Assembly (NCBI GenBank): GCA_947627725.1
Contig: CANQXE010000005.1
Span: 79,687 to 143,686 of the forward strand
DNA from: an uncultured Clostridia bacterium
Lineage (GTDB): Bacteria; Bacillota; Clostridia; Oscillospirales; Acutalibacteraceae
DNA: 64,000 bases
Direction of reading: 5' to 3'
Positions within the stretch are counted from its first letter, which is position 1. Every line of letters begins with the position of its first letter. The translations under genes were made by a program, and so were the position numbers. Below, piece by piece: positions 1 to 8,279 of the stretch. Under the pieces are notes generated by a model, which saw nothing but the letters and a program-made list of their open reading frames with translations, searched no databases and had not been told where the DNA came from.

Positions 1-28
1 TCTATAATATTGTCATGACTACGCAATT

Positions 29-670
29 TCATATAATCTTATTACCATAATGTGAATTAGCGGCAACATAACCATATATTAAATTATTGCACTTTATGCT
101 GTTACCGACAAAAAAATGCAAGTCCTTTTCCTCCAAATCCTTGGTTGTAACGTCAGGAGTGAAGGTAAGGGAATTTCCTGCAATTATTGTGCATCCCTTT
201 TCACAGTATGAAATAAACTGTTTGTCAATTTGAAGATTGTTATTATAATATTTTGAATTATTTATATCAAAGTCAGTTTTGAATACTGTTCCGTTTGACG
301 AAATAACCTCAACATCAGAATTTTTATCAATAACAGCCATACCGTTAACAAATATTTTTAAAGAAATCTCCTGTGGAATTGAATGTATGATTGCACTTCC
401 GTTTATGACATAGATGGTATTTGGATTGACAGTATTGCCGTCAATTATTGACGAGCCGTTGAATGTGCAGATATTTTCATCCTTTCCCGCTTTAATACGG
501 CTTGCCGAATTTACTTTAATTTCCGCAAAAGCATCATAAAATTCCTTATCAGCATCAGACGGCAGGACTATTGTCGCCGCGTTTATCAGTTTTATTTTTT
601 TCAGCGCATCGGATGAGTAACTCCTTAGGTCAAGAAAGGCTGAATTAATTATTGCTTTTTTTCCGAACAT
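29..670 (-). CDS. Unknown repeat-rich protein, possibly beta-helix-like
   Basis: A 213-residue protein I do not recognise. It has no signal peptide, membrane segment or catalytic motif. Short recurring segments of the form (I/F)-x-x-G-(N/S)-(S/A) are visible (IINGSAII-like near residue 88, FVNGMAVI near 107, IIAGNSLTF near 161, FFVGNSIKC near 186). These suggest stacked beta strands, as in bactofilin-like or polymer-forming proteins; this is inference from pattern only. The ATG start has an ideal SD (AAGGAG, 8 nt upstream). The gene has its own promoter, with a 23-bp palindrome over the -35 region, so it is probably repressor-controlled. It is separated from rpmB by the rpmB terminator. Confidence 0.75.
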   Translation of the reverse strand: MFGKKAIINSAFLDLRSYSSDALKKIKLINAATIVLPSDADKEFYDAFAEIKVNSASRIKAGKDENICTFNGSSIIDGNTVNPNTIYVINGSAIIHSIPQEISLKIFVNGMAVIDKNSDVEVISSNGTVFKTDFDINNSKYYNNNLQIDKQFISYCEKGCTIIAGNSLTFTPDVTTKDLEEKDLHFFVGNSIKCNNLIYGYVAANSHYGNKII

Positions 671-685
671 ATAAATTCTCCTTAA

Positions 686-713
686 ATTTTACATTATTAA
701 ACGGTCCGTTCAA
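686..713 (-). promoter_or_regulatory. Sigma-A-type promoter of the unknown gene
   Basis: On the minus strand, TTGAAC (708-713) and TAAAAT (686-691) are separated by 16 bp, just upstream of the SD at about 679-684. The -35 hexamer lies inside the palindrome at 694-716. Confidence 0.5.
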
Positions 714-716
714 TAA
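694..716. promoter_or_regulatory. 23-bp palindromic operator candidate
   Basis: Arms TTATTAAACGG (694-704) and CCGTTCAATAA (706-716) flank a central T and match with one mismatch. The core AACGG-N-CCGTT is of the kind bound by TetR/AcrR dimers. It covers the -35 box and much of the spacer of the promoter for the 29-670 gene, the expected place for a repressor site. No TetR gene lies in the window, so the regulator would be encoded elsewhere. Confidence 0.55.
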
Positions 717-754
717 GTAAGACGAATAAATGTTGTTAAGTGTCCAAAATTGTA

Positions 755-783
755 TAAAAAATAAGCACTGATTACTCAGTGCT
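755..783 (-). terminator. Terminator of rpmB
   Basis: Perfect 8-bp stem AGCACTGA/TCAGTGCT (764-771 with 776-783) and a 4-nt loop, followed on the minus strand by a T-rich run (TATTTTTTAT), 16 bases past the rpmB stop. Confidence 0.85.
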
Positions 784-799
784 GTATTATGCGAAATTA

Positions 800-985
800 T
801 TATGCTCTTTCAACCTTACCTGAACGAAGGCATCTTGTGCACACATAAACTCTTTTAGGAGAGCCGTTTACAATAGCCTTAACTTTTTTAATGTTTGGTT
901 TCCACGCTCTGTTTGATCTCCTGTGTGAGTGAGAAACCTTGATGCCGAAAGATACGTCTTTTCCGCAGTATTCACATTTTGCCAT
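800..985 (-). CDS. rpmB: Large ribosomal subunit protein bL28, zinc-binding form
   Basis: At 61 residues this matches bL28 in length and in its basic core (SHSHRRSNRAWKPN near residues 18-31). Cysteine pairs CEYC (4-7) and CTRC (49-52) mark the zinc-binding C+ type. It is a component of the 50S subunit. The gene is monocistronic: a near-consensus promoter lies upstream, an AAGGAGG-type SD precedes ATG, and a strong terminator follows. It is transcribed divergently from recA. Confidence 0.97.
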   Translation of the reverse strand: MAKCEYCGKDVSFGIKVSHSHRRSNRAWKPNIKKVKAIVNGSPKRVYVCTRCLRSGKVERA

Positions 986-1021
986 TTGCGAACACCTCCT
1001 TAAATACTTAGAACATTTGGT

Positions 1022-1050
1022 ATAATATCACAACTACCTCTAAAAAGCAA
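1022..1050 (-). promoter_or_regulatory. rpmB promoter
   Basis: On the minus strand, TTGCTT (1045-1050) and TATTAT (1022-1027) have a 17-bp spacer. Transcription would start around 1015, giving a roughly 30-nt leader to rpmB. Confidence 0.75.
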
Positions 1051-1107
1051 GTATTTTTTTATCGTTTTTTCAAAAATAGCTAATTTTTACTCTTTTTAGT
1101 ATAACTA

Positions 1108-1136
1108 TTGATTTTAAATACAATATTTAGTATAAT
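1108..1136 (+). promoter_or_regulatory. recA promoter
   Basis: TTGATT (1108-1113) and TATAAT (1131-1136) with 17-bp spacing. Because the promoter occupies 1108-1136, any recA start before it is excluded, which fixes ATG 1165 as the start. I see no complete Bacillus-type LexA box (GAAC-N4-GTTC) over it, so SOS control is not evident from this stretch. Confidence 0.8.
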
Positions 1137-1164
1137 ATACACAATGATTTTTAGGAGGCAGATT

Positions 1165-2289
1165 ATGGCATCAGATAAAAAAACAGCTTTGGAATCCGCT
1201 TTGAAACAAATAGAAAAGAAATACGGCGCAGGTGCGGTTATGCGCCTTGGCGAAAATTCAAAATTAAAGGTTGACGCTATTTCCACAGGCTCGCTTTCAC
1301 TTGACATAGCAACCGGTATCGGCGGTCTTCCAAAGGGAAGAATTGTTGAAATTTACGGTCCCGAGTCAAGCGGTAAGACAACGCTTGCCCTTCATTGTAT
1401 TGCGGAGGCACAAAAGCTCGGCGGCGAGGCGGCATTTGTTGACGCGGAGCATGCGCTTGATCCTGTCTATGCGGCTAATCTCGGTGTGGATGTTGATTCG
1501 CTTCTTGTTTCACAGCCTGATTACGGCGAGCAGGCATTAGAGATTACCGAGCAGCTTGTCAGCAGCGGCGCTGTTGATATTGTTGTTGTAGATTCTGTTG
1601 CTGCCCTTGTTCCAAAAAGCGAAATTGAGGGAGATATGGGTGACAGCCACGTCGGTCAGCACGCACGTCTTATGTCGCAGGCGCTTCGCAAGCTTGCAGG
1701 AACTGTTAATAAAACAAACTGCATTATAATTTTTATCAATCAGCTTCGTGAAAAAATCGGTGTTATTTATGGTAACCCTGAGGTTACAACAGGCGGTAGG
1801 GCTCTTAAATTTTATTCGTCAATCAGAATTGACGTAAGAAAGGCAGAGCAAATCAAAAACGGCAGTGAGGTTTTAGGTTCACACACAAAAGTAAAGATTG
1901 TTAAAAATAAGGTAGCCCCTCCGTTTAAATCTGCTGAGTTTGACATTATGTACGGTACAGGTATCAGTAAGGACGGAGAAATTCTTGATATGGCTGTCGA
2001 GTACGATATTATACATAAGAGCGGCTCTTGGTTTTCATACAACGATCAAAGGCTCGGACAAGGCAGGGACAATGTTAAGGAAATGATTAAAAATGACCCT
2101 GAATTTGCTGAAAAGCTTGAAAATCAAATTAAAGAAAAGCTCGCTGAGATACAGGAAAAATCAGACCACAAGTACAGACCGAAAGCAGCTCCTATGGCAA
2201 AAACAGATGATGAAGAAGCTCCCGCTAAGACAACACGCGCAGCTGCGAGGGCAAAGCTCGATATAGCTGTTGAAGATGATGAGGACTAA
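1165..2289 (+). CDS. recA: Recombinase RecA
   Basis: A 374-residue RecA: ATP-dependent strand exchange on ssDNA, and co-protease for LexA-type repressors. Walker A GPESSGKT is near residues 65-72, with Walker B and loop L1/L2 regions intact ([20 protein letters not shown]). The C-terminal tail is acidic and Ala/Lys-rich, ending in EDDED. ATG 1165 follows AGGAGG at 1153-1158. Its stop overlaps the recX start by one base (TAATG), so recA, recX, rimO and pgsA form one operon. Confidence 0.99.
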   Translation: MASDKKTALESALKQIEKKYGAGAVMRLGENSKLKVDAISTGSLSLDIATGIGGLPKGRIVEIYGPESSGKTTLALHCIAEAQKLGGEAAFVDAEHALDPVYAANLGVDVDSLLVSQPDYGEQALEITEQLVSSGAVDIVVVDSVAALVPKSEIEGDMGDSHVGQHARLMSQALRKLAGTVNKTNCIIIFINQLREKIGVIYGNPEVTTGGRALKFYSSIRIDVRKAEQIKNGSEVLGSHTKVKIVKNKVAPPFKSAEFDIMYGTGISKDGEILDMAVEYDIIHKSGSWFSYNDQRLGQGRDNVKEMIKNDPEFAEKLENQIKEKLAEIQEKSDHKYRPKAAPMAKTDDEEAPAKTTRAAARAKLDIAVEDDED

Positions 2290-2897
2290 TGATTATTAAA
2301 CACCAAAGGGGCAGGGGAAACAAGGTTCATCTGCTCCTTGATGATGAATATGTAATTACAACCGATATCAATTTCTGGCTTGATCATTATATTGCTGACG
2401 GGACAGATATTGATGAAGAGGAATGGCAAAGGCTTGTTGAGGGTATTAATTATAAAAAGGCGCTTAATAAGTGTGCCGACCTGCTGTCAAGGCGTGAGCA
2501 TTCGGTTAAAGAGCTGAGATTAAAACTTCTCAGAACTGTTGATGAGAAGAGCGCAGATAAAGCAATCAAGAGGTACCTTGAGGCAGGATATCTTGATGAC
2601 GAGCATTTTTGCGAAAGCCTTGTCGAATACCTTTATAACGTAAAAAAGTATTCAACAAACCATGTAAAGCAGGAGTGTTATAAGCGCGGCGTTGACAGCG
2701 ATATTATTAACCGTGTGCTTGAAAATTTCAATGTTGATAATACAAACACAATTATTGACCTTATTGAAAAAAAGTATTTATCTAAGCTTGAGCAGGAAAA
2801 CGGAAAAGAAAAAGTTATTGCCGCCTTACAGCGCAAGGGCTTTTCGTATTCTGATATAAAGTCGGCGTTTTACAGGATGGAACAGGATGAATTTTAA
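2289..2897 (+). CDS. recX: Regulatory protein RecX
   Basis: A 202-residue RecX, which binds RecA filaments and limits their activity. The family three-helix repeats are recognisable (LLSRREHSVKELRLKL near 64-79; YLEAGYLDDEHFCESLVEYL near 94-113; KGFSYSDIKSAF near the C-terminus). The N-terminal region is an extra domain usual in Firmicutes RecX. It is coupled to recA by a 1-nt overlap and to rimO by 11 nt. Confidence 0.93.
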   Translation: MIIKHQRGRGNKVHLLLDDEYVITTDINFWLDHYIADGTDIDEEEWQRLVEGINYKKALNKCADLLSRREHSVKELRLKLLRTVDEKSADKAIKRYLEAGYLDDEHFCESLVEYLYNVKKYSTNHVKQECYKRGVDSDIINRVLENFNVDNTNTIIDLIEKKYLSKLEQENGKEKVIAALQRKGFSYSDIKSAFYRMEQDEF

Positions 2898-4206
2898 GGT
2901 TGGTATGATTTCACTCGGCTGTCCGAAAAATCAGGTTGACGGCGAGATTATGCTTGAAAAACTGAATAAGAGCGGTTTTGAAATTTCAAAGTCGATTGAG
3001 GACAGCGACCTTATGATTATCAATACCTGCGGATTTATTGAGGACGCGAAGCGTGAGGCGATTGAAACAATCCTTGAGGTTGCCGAATACAAGACTGCCG
3101 GGCTGATTTCGGCAATTGTTGTTACGGGATGTCTTGCTGAAAGGTATCAGGACGAAATTCTAAGGGAAATACCGGAGGTTGATTCCGTAATCGGTATAGG
3201 CGCAGACAAAGATATAGTAAAGGTCTGTCAGAAGGCTCTGTTAGGTATTCAGACGAGTTTTTATCCGGATAAGAAGTATCTTTTCCTTGAGGGTGAAAGA
3301 ATGCTTTCTACGCCGTCACATTGGGCATATCTTAAAATAAGCGACGGATGTGATAATAAATGCTCATACTGCGCAATACCCTCAATCCGCGGCGGATATA
3401 TTGAACGTCCTGTTGAAAGTATTGTTGCTGAGGCAAAAGACCTTGCGGACAAGGGTATCAAGGAAATAATTTTAATTGCCCAGGATACTACTAAATACGG
3501 AATAAAGTTATACGGTGAATACAAGCTTCCGAAACTGTTAAAAGAACTTGTGAAAATTGACGGGATTGAGTGGATAAGACTCTTTTACTGTTATCCCGAC
3601 AGAATAACAGATGAACTTATTGAAGTTATTTCACAGGAGGAAAAAATCTGTTCTTATATAGATATCCCTCTTCAGCATTGTAACAGCGGTATTTTGAAAG
3701 CAATGAACAGAAACGGCTCATATGAATCGCTTAAGGATTTACTTCTGAAAATGAAATCAAAAATTCCCGACCTTGCGATTCGCACAACATTTATGGTCGG
3801 TTTTCCGGGGGAGAGCAAGGAGCGGTTTGAAGAGCTGTGCCGATTTGTAAAGGATATCAAGTTTGATAAAATGGGATGCTTTACCTTTTCGCCTGAGGAG
3901 GATACACCTGCCTTTGATTTTGATAATCAGATAGATGAGGACGTAAAAAAACGGCGTGCCGAGGTACTTATGGATATTCAGTATTCAATTACCGAGGCAT
4001 CGAATAAAAGCCGTGTAGGTAATATTTATAAGGCTGTTATTGATAAAAAGGAAGAAGAACATTATATCGGCAGGTCGTATCTCGATTCACCTGAAATTGA
4101 CAGCGGTATAATAATTTCTTCATCACGAGTGCTGAAACCGGGCGATTTTATTGATGTCAGAATAACAGATTATGACGGCTACGATCTTATAGGAGAAGAA
4201 ATATGA
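2887..4206 (+). CDS. rimO: Ribosomal protein S12 methylthiotransferase RimO
   Basis: A 439-residue radical-SAM enzyme that methylthiolates an aspartate of ribosomal protein uS12. The N-terminal MTTase domain carries cluster cysteines C12, C48 and C82. The radical-SAM motif CxxxCxxC is C155/C159/C162. A C-terminal TRAM-like domain follows (residues about 375-439). RimO rather than MiaB is favoured by length and by the S12-type N-terminus (ISLGCPKNQVDGE). It overlaps recX by 11 nt and pgsA by 4 nt (ATGA). Confidence 0.94.
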   Translation: MNFKVGMISLGCPKNQVDGEIMLEKLNKSGFEISKSIEDSDLMIINTCGFIEDAKREAIETILEVAEYKTAGLISAIVVTGCLAERYQDEILREIPEVDSVIGIGADKDIVKVCQKALLGIQTSFYPDKKYLFLEGERMLSTPSHWAYLKISDGCDNKCSYCAIPSIRGGYIERPVESIVAEAKDLADKGIKEIILIAQDTTKYGIKLYGEYKLPKLLKELVKIDGIEWIRLFYCYPDRITDELIEVISQEEKICSYIDIPLQHCNSGILKAMNRNGSYESLKDLLLKMKSKIPDLAIRTTFMVGFPGESKERFEELCRFVKDIKFDKMGCFTFSPEEDTPAFDFDNQIDEDVKKRRAEVLMDIQYSITEASNKSRVGNIYKAVIDKKEEEHYIGRSYLDSPEIDSGIIISSSRVLKPGDFIDVRITDYDGYDLIGEEI

Positions 4207-4769
4207 ATTTACCGAATAGAATTACTGTATTCAGATTTTGCTGTATTCCGTTTTTAATGGCGTTTGCGTTTATTGAGTTTCCATATCACTGGGTAGCGAC
4301 GCTTATCACCTATTTTATTGCCTGTATGAGTGACAAGGTTGACGGAATTATTGCAAGAAAGCAGGGACTTGTTACCGATTTCGGTAAACTGATGGATCCG
4401 CTTTCGGATAAGAGCCTTGTATTTGCGGCATACATAATTTTAATGAATATGGGTTGGCATACGGATATATGCATTATGCTTATGCTTGCGCGTGAGTTTT
4501 TAGTTGCGGGTATAAGAATGGCTGCCGCCACAACAGGCGAGGTTATTGCCGCTAACGCGTTTGGCAAATGCAAAACCTTTTTACAGATGGCGACAACAGG
4601 AATGACCTTCCTGTTGCTTGCGATAGGTGAGGGTGCAGCTGATATTGATATGAGTACCCCTTGGCTTAATATTTACTGTACGATTGCTTTTTGGATTGTT
4701 GCGGTTATAACCGTTTTAAGCGGTCTTATATATGCCAAGGACGGCTGGCATTTAATAAAAACAAAATAA
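4203..4769 (+). CDS. pgsA: CDP-diacylglycerol--glycerol-3-phosphate 3-phosphatidyltransferase
   Basis: A 188-residue integral membrane enzyme making phosphatidylglycerol phosphate from CDP-diacylglycerol and glycerol 3-phosphate. The CDP-alcohol phosphatidyltransferase motif DG-x2-AR-x8-G-x3-D-x3-D is complete at residues 47-69, flanked by several hydrophobic segments. It is the last gene of the recA operon; no clear terminator follows, and the next promoter starts 4 bases after its stop. Confidence 0.93.
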   Translation: MNLPNRITVFRFCCIPFLMAFAFIEFPYHWVATLITYFIACMSDKVDGIIARKQGLVTDFGKLMDPLSDKSLVFAAYIILMNMGWHTDICIMLMLAREFLVAGIRMAAATTGEVIAANAFGKCKTFLQMATTGMTFLLLAIGEGAADIDMSTPWLNIYCTIAFWIVAVITVLSGLIYAKDGWHLIKTK

Positions 4770-4772
4770 TAG

Positions 4773-4800
4773 TTGCAAATTTTGGAAAAACATATATAAT
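4773..4800 (+). promoter_or_regulatory. Promoter of the cysE-cysS operon
   Basis: TTGCAA (4773-4778) and TATAAT (4795-4800) with a 16-bp spacer, immediately upstream of the T-box leader. Transcription would begin near 4807. Confidence 0.75.
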
Positions 4801-4821
4801 ATTATTGATACTTAAAAACTG

Positions 4822-5045
4822 TGACAGAGAGAAGTAGGCAGATATTTGCTGCTCAGAGAGTAGACTGTTATGCTGCGAGGTCTATGAGTAAACCTGCCAA
4901 AATGCACTCTTGAGTTGCTTGGAGGAATTTTTAGTATTCCAAGCCGGTATGCTCCGTTAAAGGCAAAGCTGTGAAAGCAGTTGAGTATAAACAAGAGTGG
5001 AACCGCAGTATTACATTGCCTCTGTCATTGACAGGGGCATTTTTT
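4822..5045 (+). promoter_or_regulatory. T-box leader, tRNA-Cys specific
   Basis: A transcriptional T-box riboswitch. The T-box sequence AGAGTGGAACCGCAG lies at 4994-5008. Stem I has base GAGAG/CTCTT (4827-4831 with 4907-4911), a specifier loop with AAGTA on the 5' side (4832-4836) and TGC on the 3' side (4903-4905), closed above by GGCAG/CTGCC (4837-4841 with 4894-4898). UGC is a Cys codon. The bulge TGGA matches the U-CCA end of tRNA-Cys (discriminator U). It precedes cysE and cysS, so uncharged tRNA-Cys should prevent termination. Confidence 0.93.
5017..5045 (+). terminator. T-box-controlled terminator
   Basis: Stem TGCCTCTGTCA/TGACAGGGGCA (5017-5027 with 5029-5039, one G-U wobble and a very tight loop) followed by T6 at 5040-5045. 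It competes with the antiterminator built on the T-box sequence. Confidence 0.85.
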
Positions 5046-5066
5046 ATTATGGAGGGAGAATGAGTT

Positions 5067-5708
5067 ATGTTTAACTCTTTGAAGGAAGATATAAAGAGTT
5101 TTATGAATCATGACCCGGCGGCAAGAAGCCCTATTGAAATAGTTTTGCTTTATCCCGGCTTTAAAGCACTGCGAAGTCATAGAAAGGCTAACTGGTTTTT
5201 ACGCCATAATATGCCTTTTATCGCAAGATATATCAGTCAGCGCTCGGCACACAGAACGGGTATTGAAATTCATCCCGGTGCTAAGATCGGTAAACGTGTC
5301 TGTATTGACCACGGAAGCGGTATTGTAATCGGCGAAACGACGGAAATCGGCGATGATGTAATGATATATCAGGGAGTTACTCTCGGAGGTACAGGCAAAG
5401 ACGTTGGCAAGCGTCATCCGACTATTGAGAGCGGCGTTATGATAGGTGCGGGCGCTAAGGTTCTCGGTCCTATCACAATCGGCAGAAACGCTAAGATTGC
5501 CGCAGGTGCTGTCGTTGTTAAAAATGTTGAACCAAACTGCACTGTTGTCGGCGTTCCCGGCAAAATTGTAAGAATTGACGGTGAGAGGGTAGATGATCTT
5601 GATCAGATTAACCTTCCTGACCCTGTAATGAACGCAATTGAAAAAAACCAAAATAAAATTAAGGAATTAGAAGAAGAAATCACAGCTTTAAAGGAGTCTG
5701 TTAAATGA
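5067..5708 (+). CDS. cysE: Serine O-acetyltransferase
   Basis: A 213-residue acyltransferase converting serine and acetyl-CoA to O-acetylserine, the first step of cysteine synthesis. The left-handed beta-helix hexapeptide repeats run from about residue 65 to 170 (GIEIHPGAKIGKRVCIDHG, VIGETTEIGDDVMIYQG). The catalytic His is in CIDHGSG. A charged C-terminal coil (about 190-213) replaces the long tail of enteric CysE. ATG 5067 follows GGAGGG. It overlaps cysS by 4 nt and shares the Cys T-box. Confidence 0.96.
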   Translation: MFNSLKEDIKSFMNHDPAARSPIEIVLLYPGFKALRSHRKANWFLRHNMPFIARYISQRSAHRTGIEIHPGAKIGKRVCIDHGSGIVIGETTEIGDDVMIYQGVTLGGTGKDVGKRHPTIESGVMIGAGAKVLGPITIGRNAKIAAGAVVVKNVEPNCTVVGVPGKIVRIDGERVDDLDQINLPDPVMNAIEKNQNKIKELEEEITALKESVK

Positions 5709-7096
5709 GAATTTATAACACAATGACGCGCCGGAAAGAGGAATTTGTTCCCGTTGATAAAAATGAAATAAAGATTTACGCATGCGGACCTACCGTTTAT
5801 AACTTTATTCACATCGGCAATGCAAGACCTCTCTGCGTTTTTGATGTTCTCAGAAGATATCTTGAGTACCGCGGTATGAATGTCAGATTTGTACAGAACT
5901 TTACTGATGTCGACGACAAGATAATCAAAAGAGCAAATGAAGAGGGTTTAACCTTTGAGGAAGTTTCAAAAAAGTACATTGAGGAGTTCTGGACCGACGC
6001 CCATGGACTGAATTTCAAGGATGCTACGGTACATCCTTTGGCTACTGAAAATATTGATGAGATTATAAATATTATCAGGACACTTGAGGAAAAGGGGTAC
6101 GCTTACGCCGTTGACGGAGATGTATATTTCAGAACACTTAAATTTAAGGATTACGGAAAGCTGAGCCACCAGCCTATTGAGGATTTGCAGTCGGGTGCCA
6201 GAATTGCGGTAGGCGAGAAGAAAGAGGATCCGCTCGATTTTGCCCTCTGGAAGTCAGCGAAGGAAGGGGAACCTTACTGGGAATCACCTTGGGGAAAGGG
6301 CAGACCCGGCTGGCATATTGAATGTTCGGCAATGAACAGACGATATCTCGGCAAAACTATTGATATTCATTGCGGCGGACAGGATTTAATTTTTCCTCAC
6401 CACGAAAATGAGATTGCTCAGAGCGAGTGCGCAAACGGCTGTACGTTTGCAAAATACTGGATGCACAACGGTTATATAAATGTTGACAATGTTAAAATGA
6501 GCAAATCGCTCGGGAATTTCAAAACAGTGCGTGAAATAGCAGACGTTTACGGATATGAGGTCATCCGCTATTTTCTTATTTCATCTCATTACCGCTCACC
6601 GATTAATTATAATCTTGAAATTATTGAGCAGTGCCGCTCCGCACTTGAAAGGCTCTATACCTGCCGTGAAAGTCTTGACTTTGCTATTAAAAACGCTAAG
6701 ACAGTAGACGATGATAATAGTCTTATCGACCTTTTGAACAGCCGCAGAGAGCAGTTTATCTCCGCAATGGATGATGACCTTAATACCGCTGACGGTATTT
6801 CTGCAGTATTTGAGCTTGTTAAGGATATTAATACAAAAGTGCTTGATAAAGATGTTTCCGTGAATGTATGCAGGACGGCTGCAAAAGTATTTGACGAGCT
6901 TTGCGACGTACTTGGTATTCTATATAACAGAAAGTCAAATGACCTTGACGCCGAAATTGAAGAGCTTATTTCTAAAAGACAGGAGGCGAGAGCGAACAAG
7001 GACTGGGCTACGGCTGATAAAATTCGTGATGATTTAAAGAGCAGGGGAATTATTCTTAAGGATACACCGCAGGGTGTTACATGGACAAAGGAGTAA
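5705..7096 (+). CDS. cysS: Cysteinyl-tRNA synthetase
   Basis: A 463-residue class I synthetase. HIGH-type motif HIGN is at 37-40 and KMSKS at 264-268. Zinc ligands C27, C207 and H232 are present. Co-transcription with cysE under a tRNA-Cys T-box ties charging of tRNA-Cys to cysteine synthesis. The start overlaps the cysE stop (ATGA). Confidence 0.98.
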   Translation: MRIYNTMTRRKEEFVPVDKNEIKIYACGPTVYNFIHIGNARPLCVFDVLRRYLEYRGMNVRFVQNFTDVDDKIIKRANEEGLTFEEVSKKYIEEFWTDAHGLNFKDATVHPLATENIDEIINIIRTLEEKGYAYAVDGDVYFRTLKFKDYGKLSHQPIEDLQSGARIAVGEKKEDPLDFALWKSAKEGEPYWESPWGKGRPGWHIECSAMNRRYLGKTIDIHCGGQDLIFPHHENEIAQSECANGCTFAKYWMHNGYINVDNVKMSKSLGNFKTVREIADVYGYEVIRYFLISSHYRSPINYNLEIIEQCRSALERLYTCRESLDFAIKNAKTVDDDNSLIDLLNSRREQFISAMDDDLNTADGISAVFELVKDINTKVLDKDVSVNVCRTAAKVFDELCDVLGILYNRKSNDLDAEIEELISKRQEARANKDWATADKIRDDLKSRGIILKDTPQGVTWTKE

Positions 7097-7101
7097 AAAT
7101 T

Positions 7102-8232
7102 ATGGTTGATAAAAGAAAATTCAAGGATACAGAGGTTTCTCTATTAGGGCTCGGCACTATGAGACTTCCAACTAAAACTCCGCTTAAGCGTGAGGCAAAC
7201 CCTATGATTAATTATCAGAAGGCGCAGGAGCTTGTCGACCTTGCATATAAAAACGGCGTAAATTATTATGATACCGCATATATGTATCACTTGGGCAAAA
7301 GTGAAAAATTTATAGGTACTGCGTTGAAAAAATATCCGAGAGAAAGCTATTTTCTCGCGGATAAACTGCCGATTTGGATGTGTCCTAAAAAGGACGATAT
7401 GGAAAAGGTTTTCCGCAAGCAGCTTGAAAGAACAGGGCATAGCTACTTTGATTTTTATCTTCTTCACTCTCTTAATAAGGACAATTTCGAAAAGTGTGAA
7501 AAATTCGGCGCATATGATTTTCTGTTAAAAAAGCAGGCGCTCGGACAGATTAAGAATATCGGGTTTTCTTTTCACGGAACTGTTGAGGATTTAAAGAAAA
7601 TCGTTTCTACGCACAAATGGGATTTTGCACAGATTCAGATGAACTATCTTGACTGGAAAAACCAGGATGCAAAGACGCAGTACGAAATATTAACCGAGGC
7701 TGGTATTCCCGTAATCGTTATGGAGCCTGTTCGAGGCGGTAAACTCGCAAATCTTTCATCAGACATAGAGGATATGTTTAAAAAAGCTAAACCTGATTGC
7801 AGTGTAGCCTCATGGGCAATCAGCTTTGTTGCGAGCCACAGCAATGTTTTAACAATTTTAAGCGGGATGAATTCTATTGAACAGCTTAACGATAATCTCG
7901 CTACACTTACTGATTTTGAGCCGTTTGGTGACAGGGAATACAGGATATGTGAAAACGCTGCCGCTATGATTAATAAGAGCGAGGTTATACCATGCACAGG
8001 CTGTGACTACTGCGCAGACTGTCCTCAGGGAGTTAAAATAAGCTCAATTTTCTCAGCATTCAACAATATTAAAACAGGTGAGCTTACAAAGGAGCAGGGA
8101 TTAGAGCTTTATAACAGTATTGATATAAAAGCTGATGCCTGCGTCGCCTGCGGCAAATGCGCGGGTCATTGTCCGCAGAGTATAAAAATTCCCGAGCTTA
8201 TGAAAGATACAATTCCAAAATATTTTAAATAA
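7102..8232 (+). CDS. Aldo/keto reductase with two ferredoxin-type Fe-S clusters
   Basis: A 376-residue oxidoreductase. An AKR TIM barrel covers residues 1 to about 285, with a catalytic-Tyr region at YYDTAYMYHLGKSE. A C-terminal ferredoxin-like domain follows, with CTGCDYCADCP from residue 298 and CVACGKCAGHCP from 347, enough for two 4Fe-4S clusters. Substrate unknown. ATG 7102 is chosen because AAGGAG (7087-7092) sits 9 nt upstream; an in-frame ATG at 7081 lies inside cysS without an SD. It begins 5 nt after cysS and is followed by a terminator, so it is probably read from the T-box operon. Confidence 0.9.
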   Translation: MVDKRKFKDTEVSLLGLGTMRLPTKTPLKREANPMINYQKAQELVDLAYKNGVNYYDTAYMYHLGKSEKFIGTALKKYPRESYFLADKLPIWMCPKKDDMEKVFRKQLERTGHSYFDFYLLHSLNKDNFEKCEKFGAYDFLLKKQALGQIKNIGFSFHGTVEDLKKIVSTHKWDFAQIQMNYLDWKNQDAKTQYEILTEAGIPVIVMEPVRGGKLANLSSDIEDMFKKAKPDCSVASWAISFVASHSNVLTILSGMNSIEQLNDNLATLTDFEPFGDREYRICENAAAMINKSEVIPCTGCDYCADCPQGVKISSIFSAFNNIKTGELTKEQGLELYNSIDIKADACVACGKCAGHCPQSIKIPELMKDTIPKYFK

Positions 8233-8238
8233 AAAAAT

Positions 8239-8274
8239 GCACAGTACAGATATAATTTGTACTGTGCGTTTTTT
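8239..8274. terminator. Bidirectional terminator between the reductase and dapB
   Basis: Stem GCACAGTACA/TGTACTGTGC (8239-8248 with 8258-8267), followed by TTTTTT on the plus strand and preceded by A7 (T7 on minus). It sits between two convergent genes and can serve both. Confidence 0.88.
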
Positions 8275-8279
8275 ATTAA

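Noticed and set aside
986..1164. LexA (SOS) box in the rpmB/recA gap
   Set aside because: Only isolated GAAC half-sites are present near rpmB; no paired GAAC-N4-GTTC overlaps the recA promoter.
5199..5651. A 150-codon minus-strand frame opposite cysE
   Set aside because: It is antisense to the hexapeptide repeats of cysE and lacks an SD and promoter.
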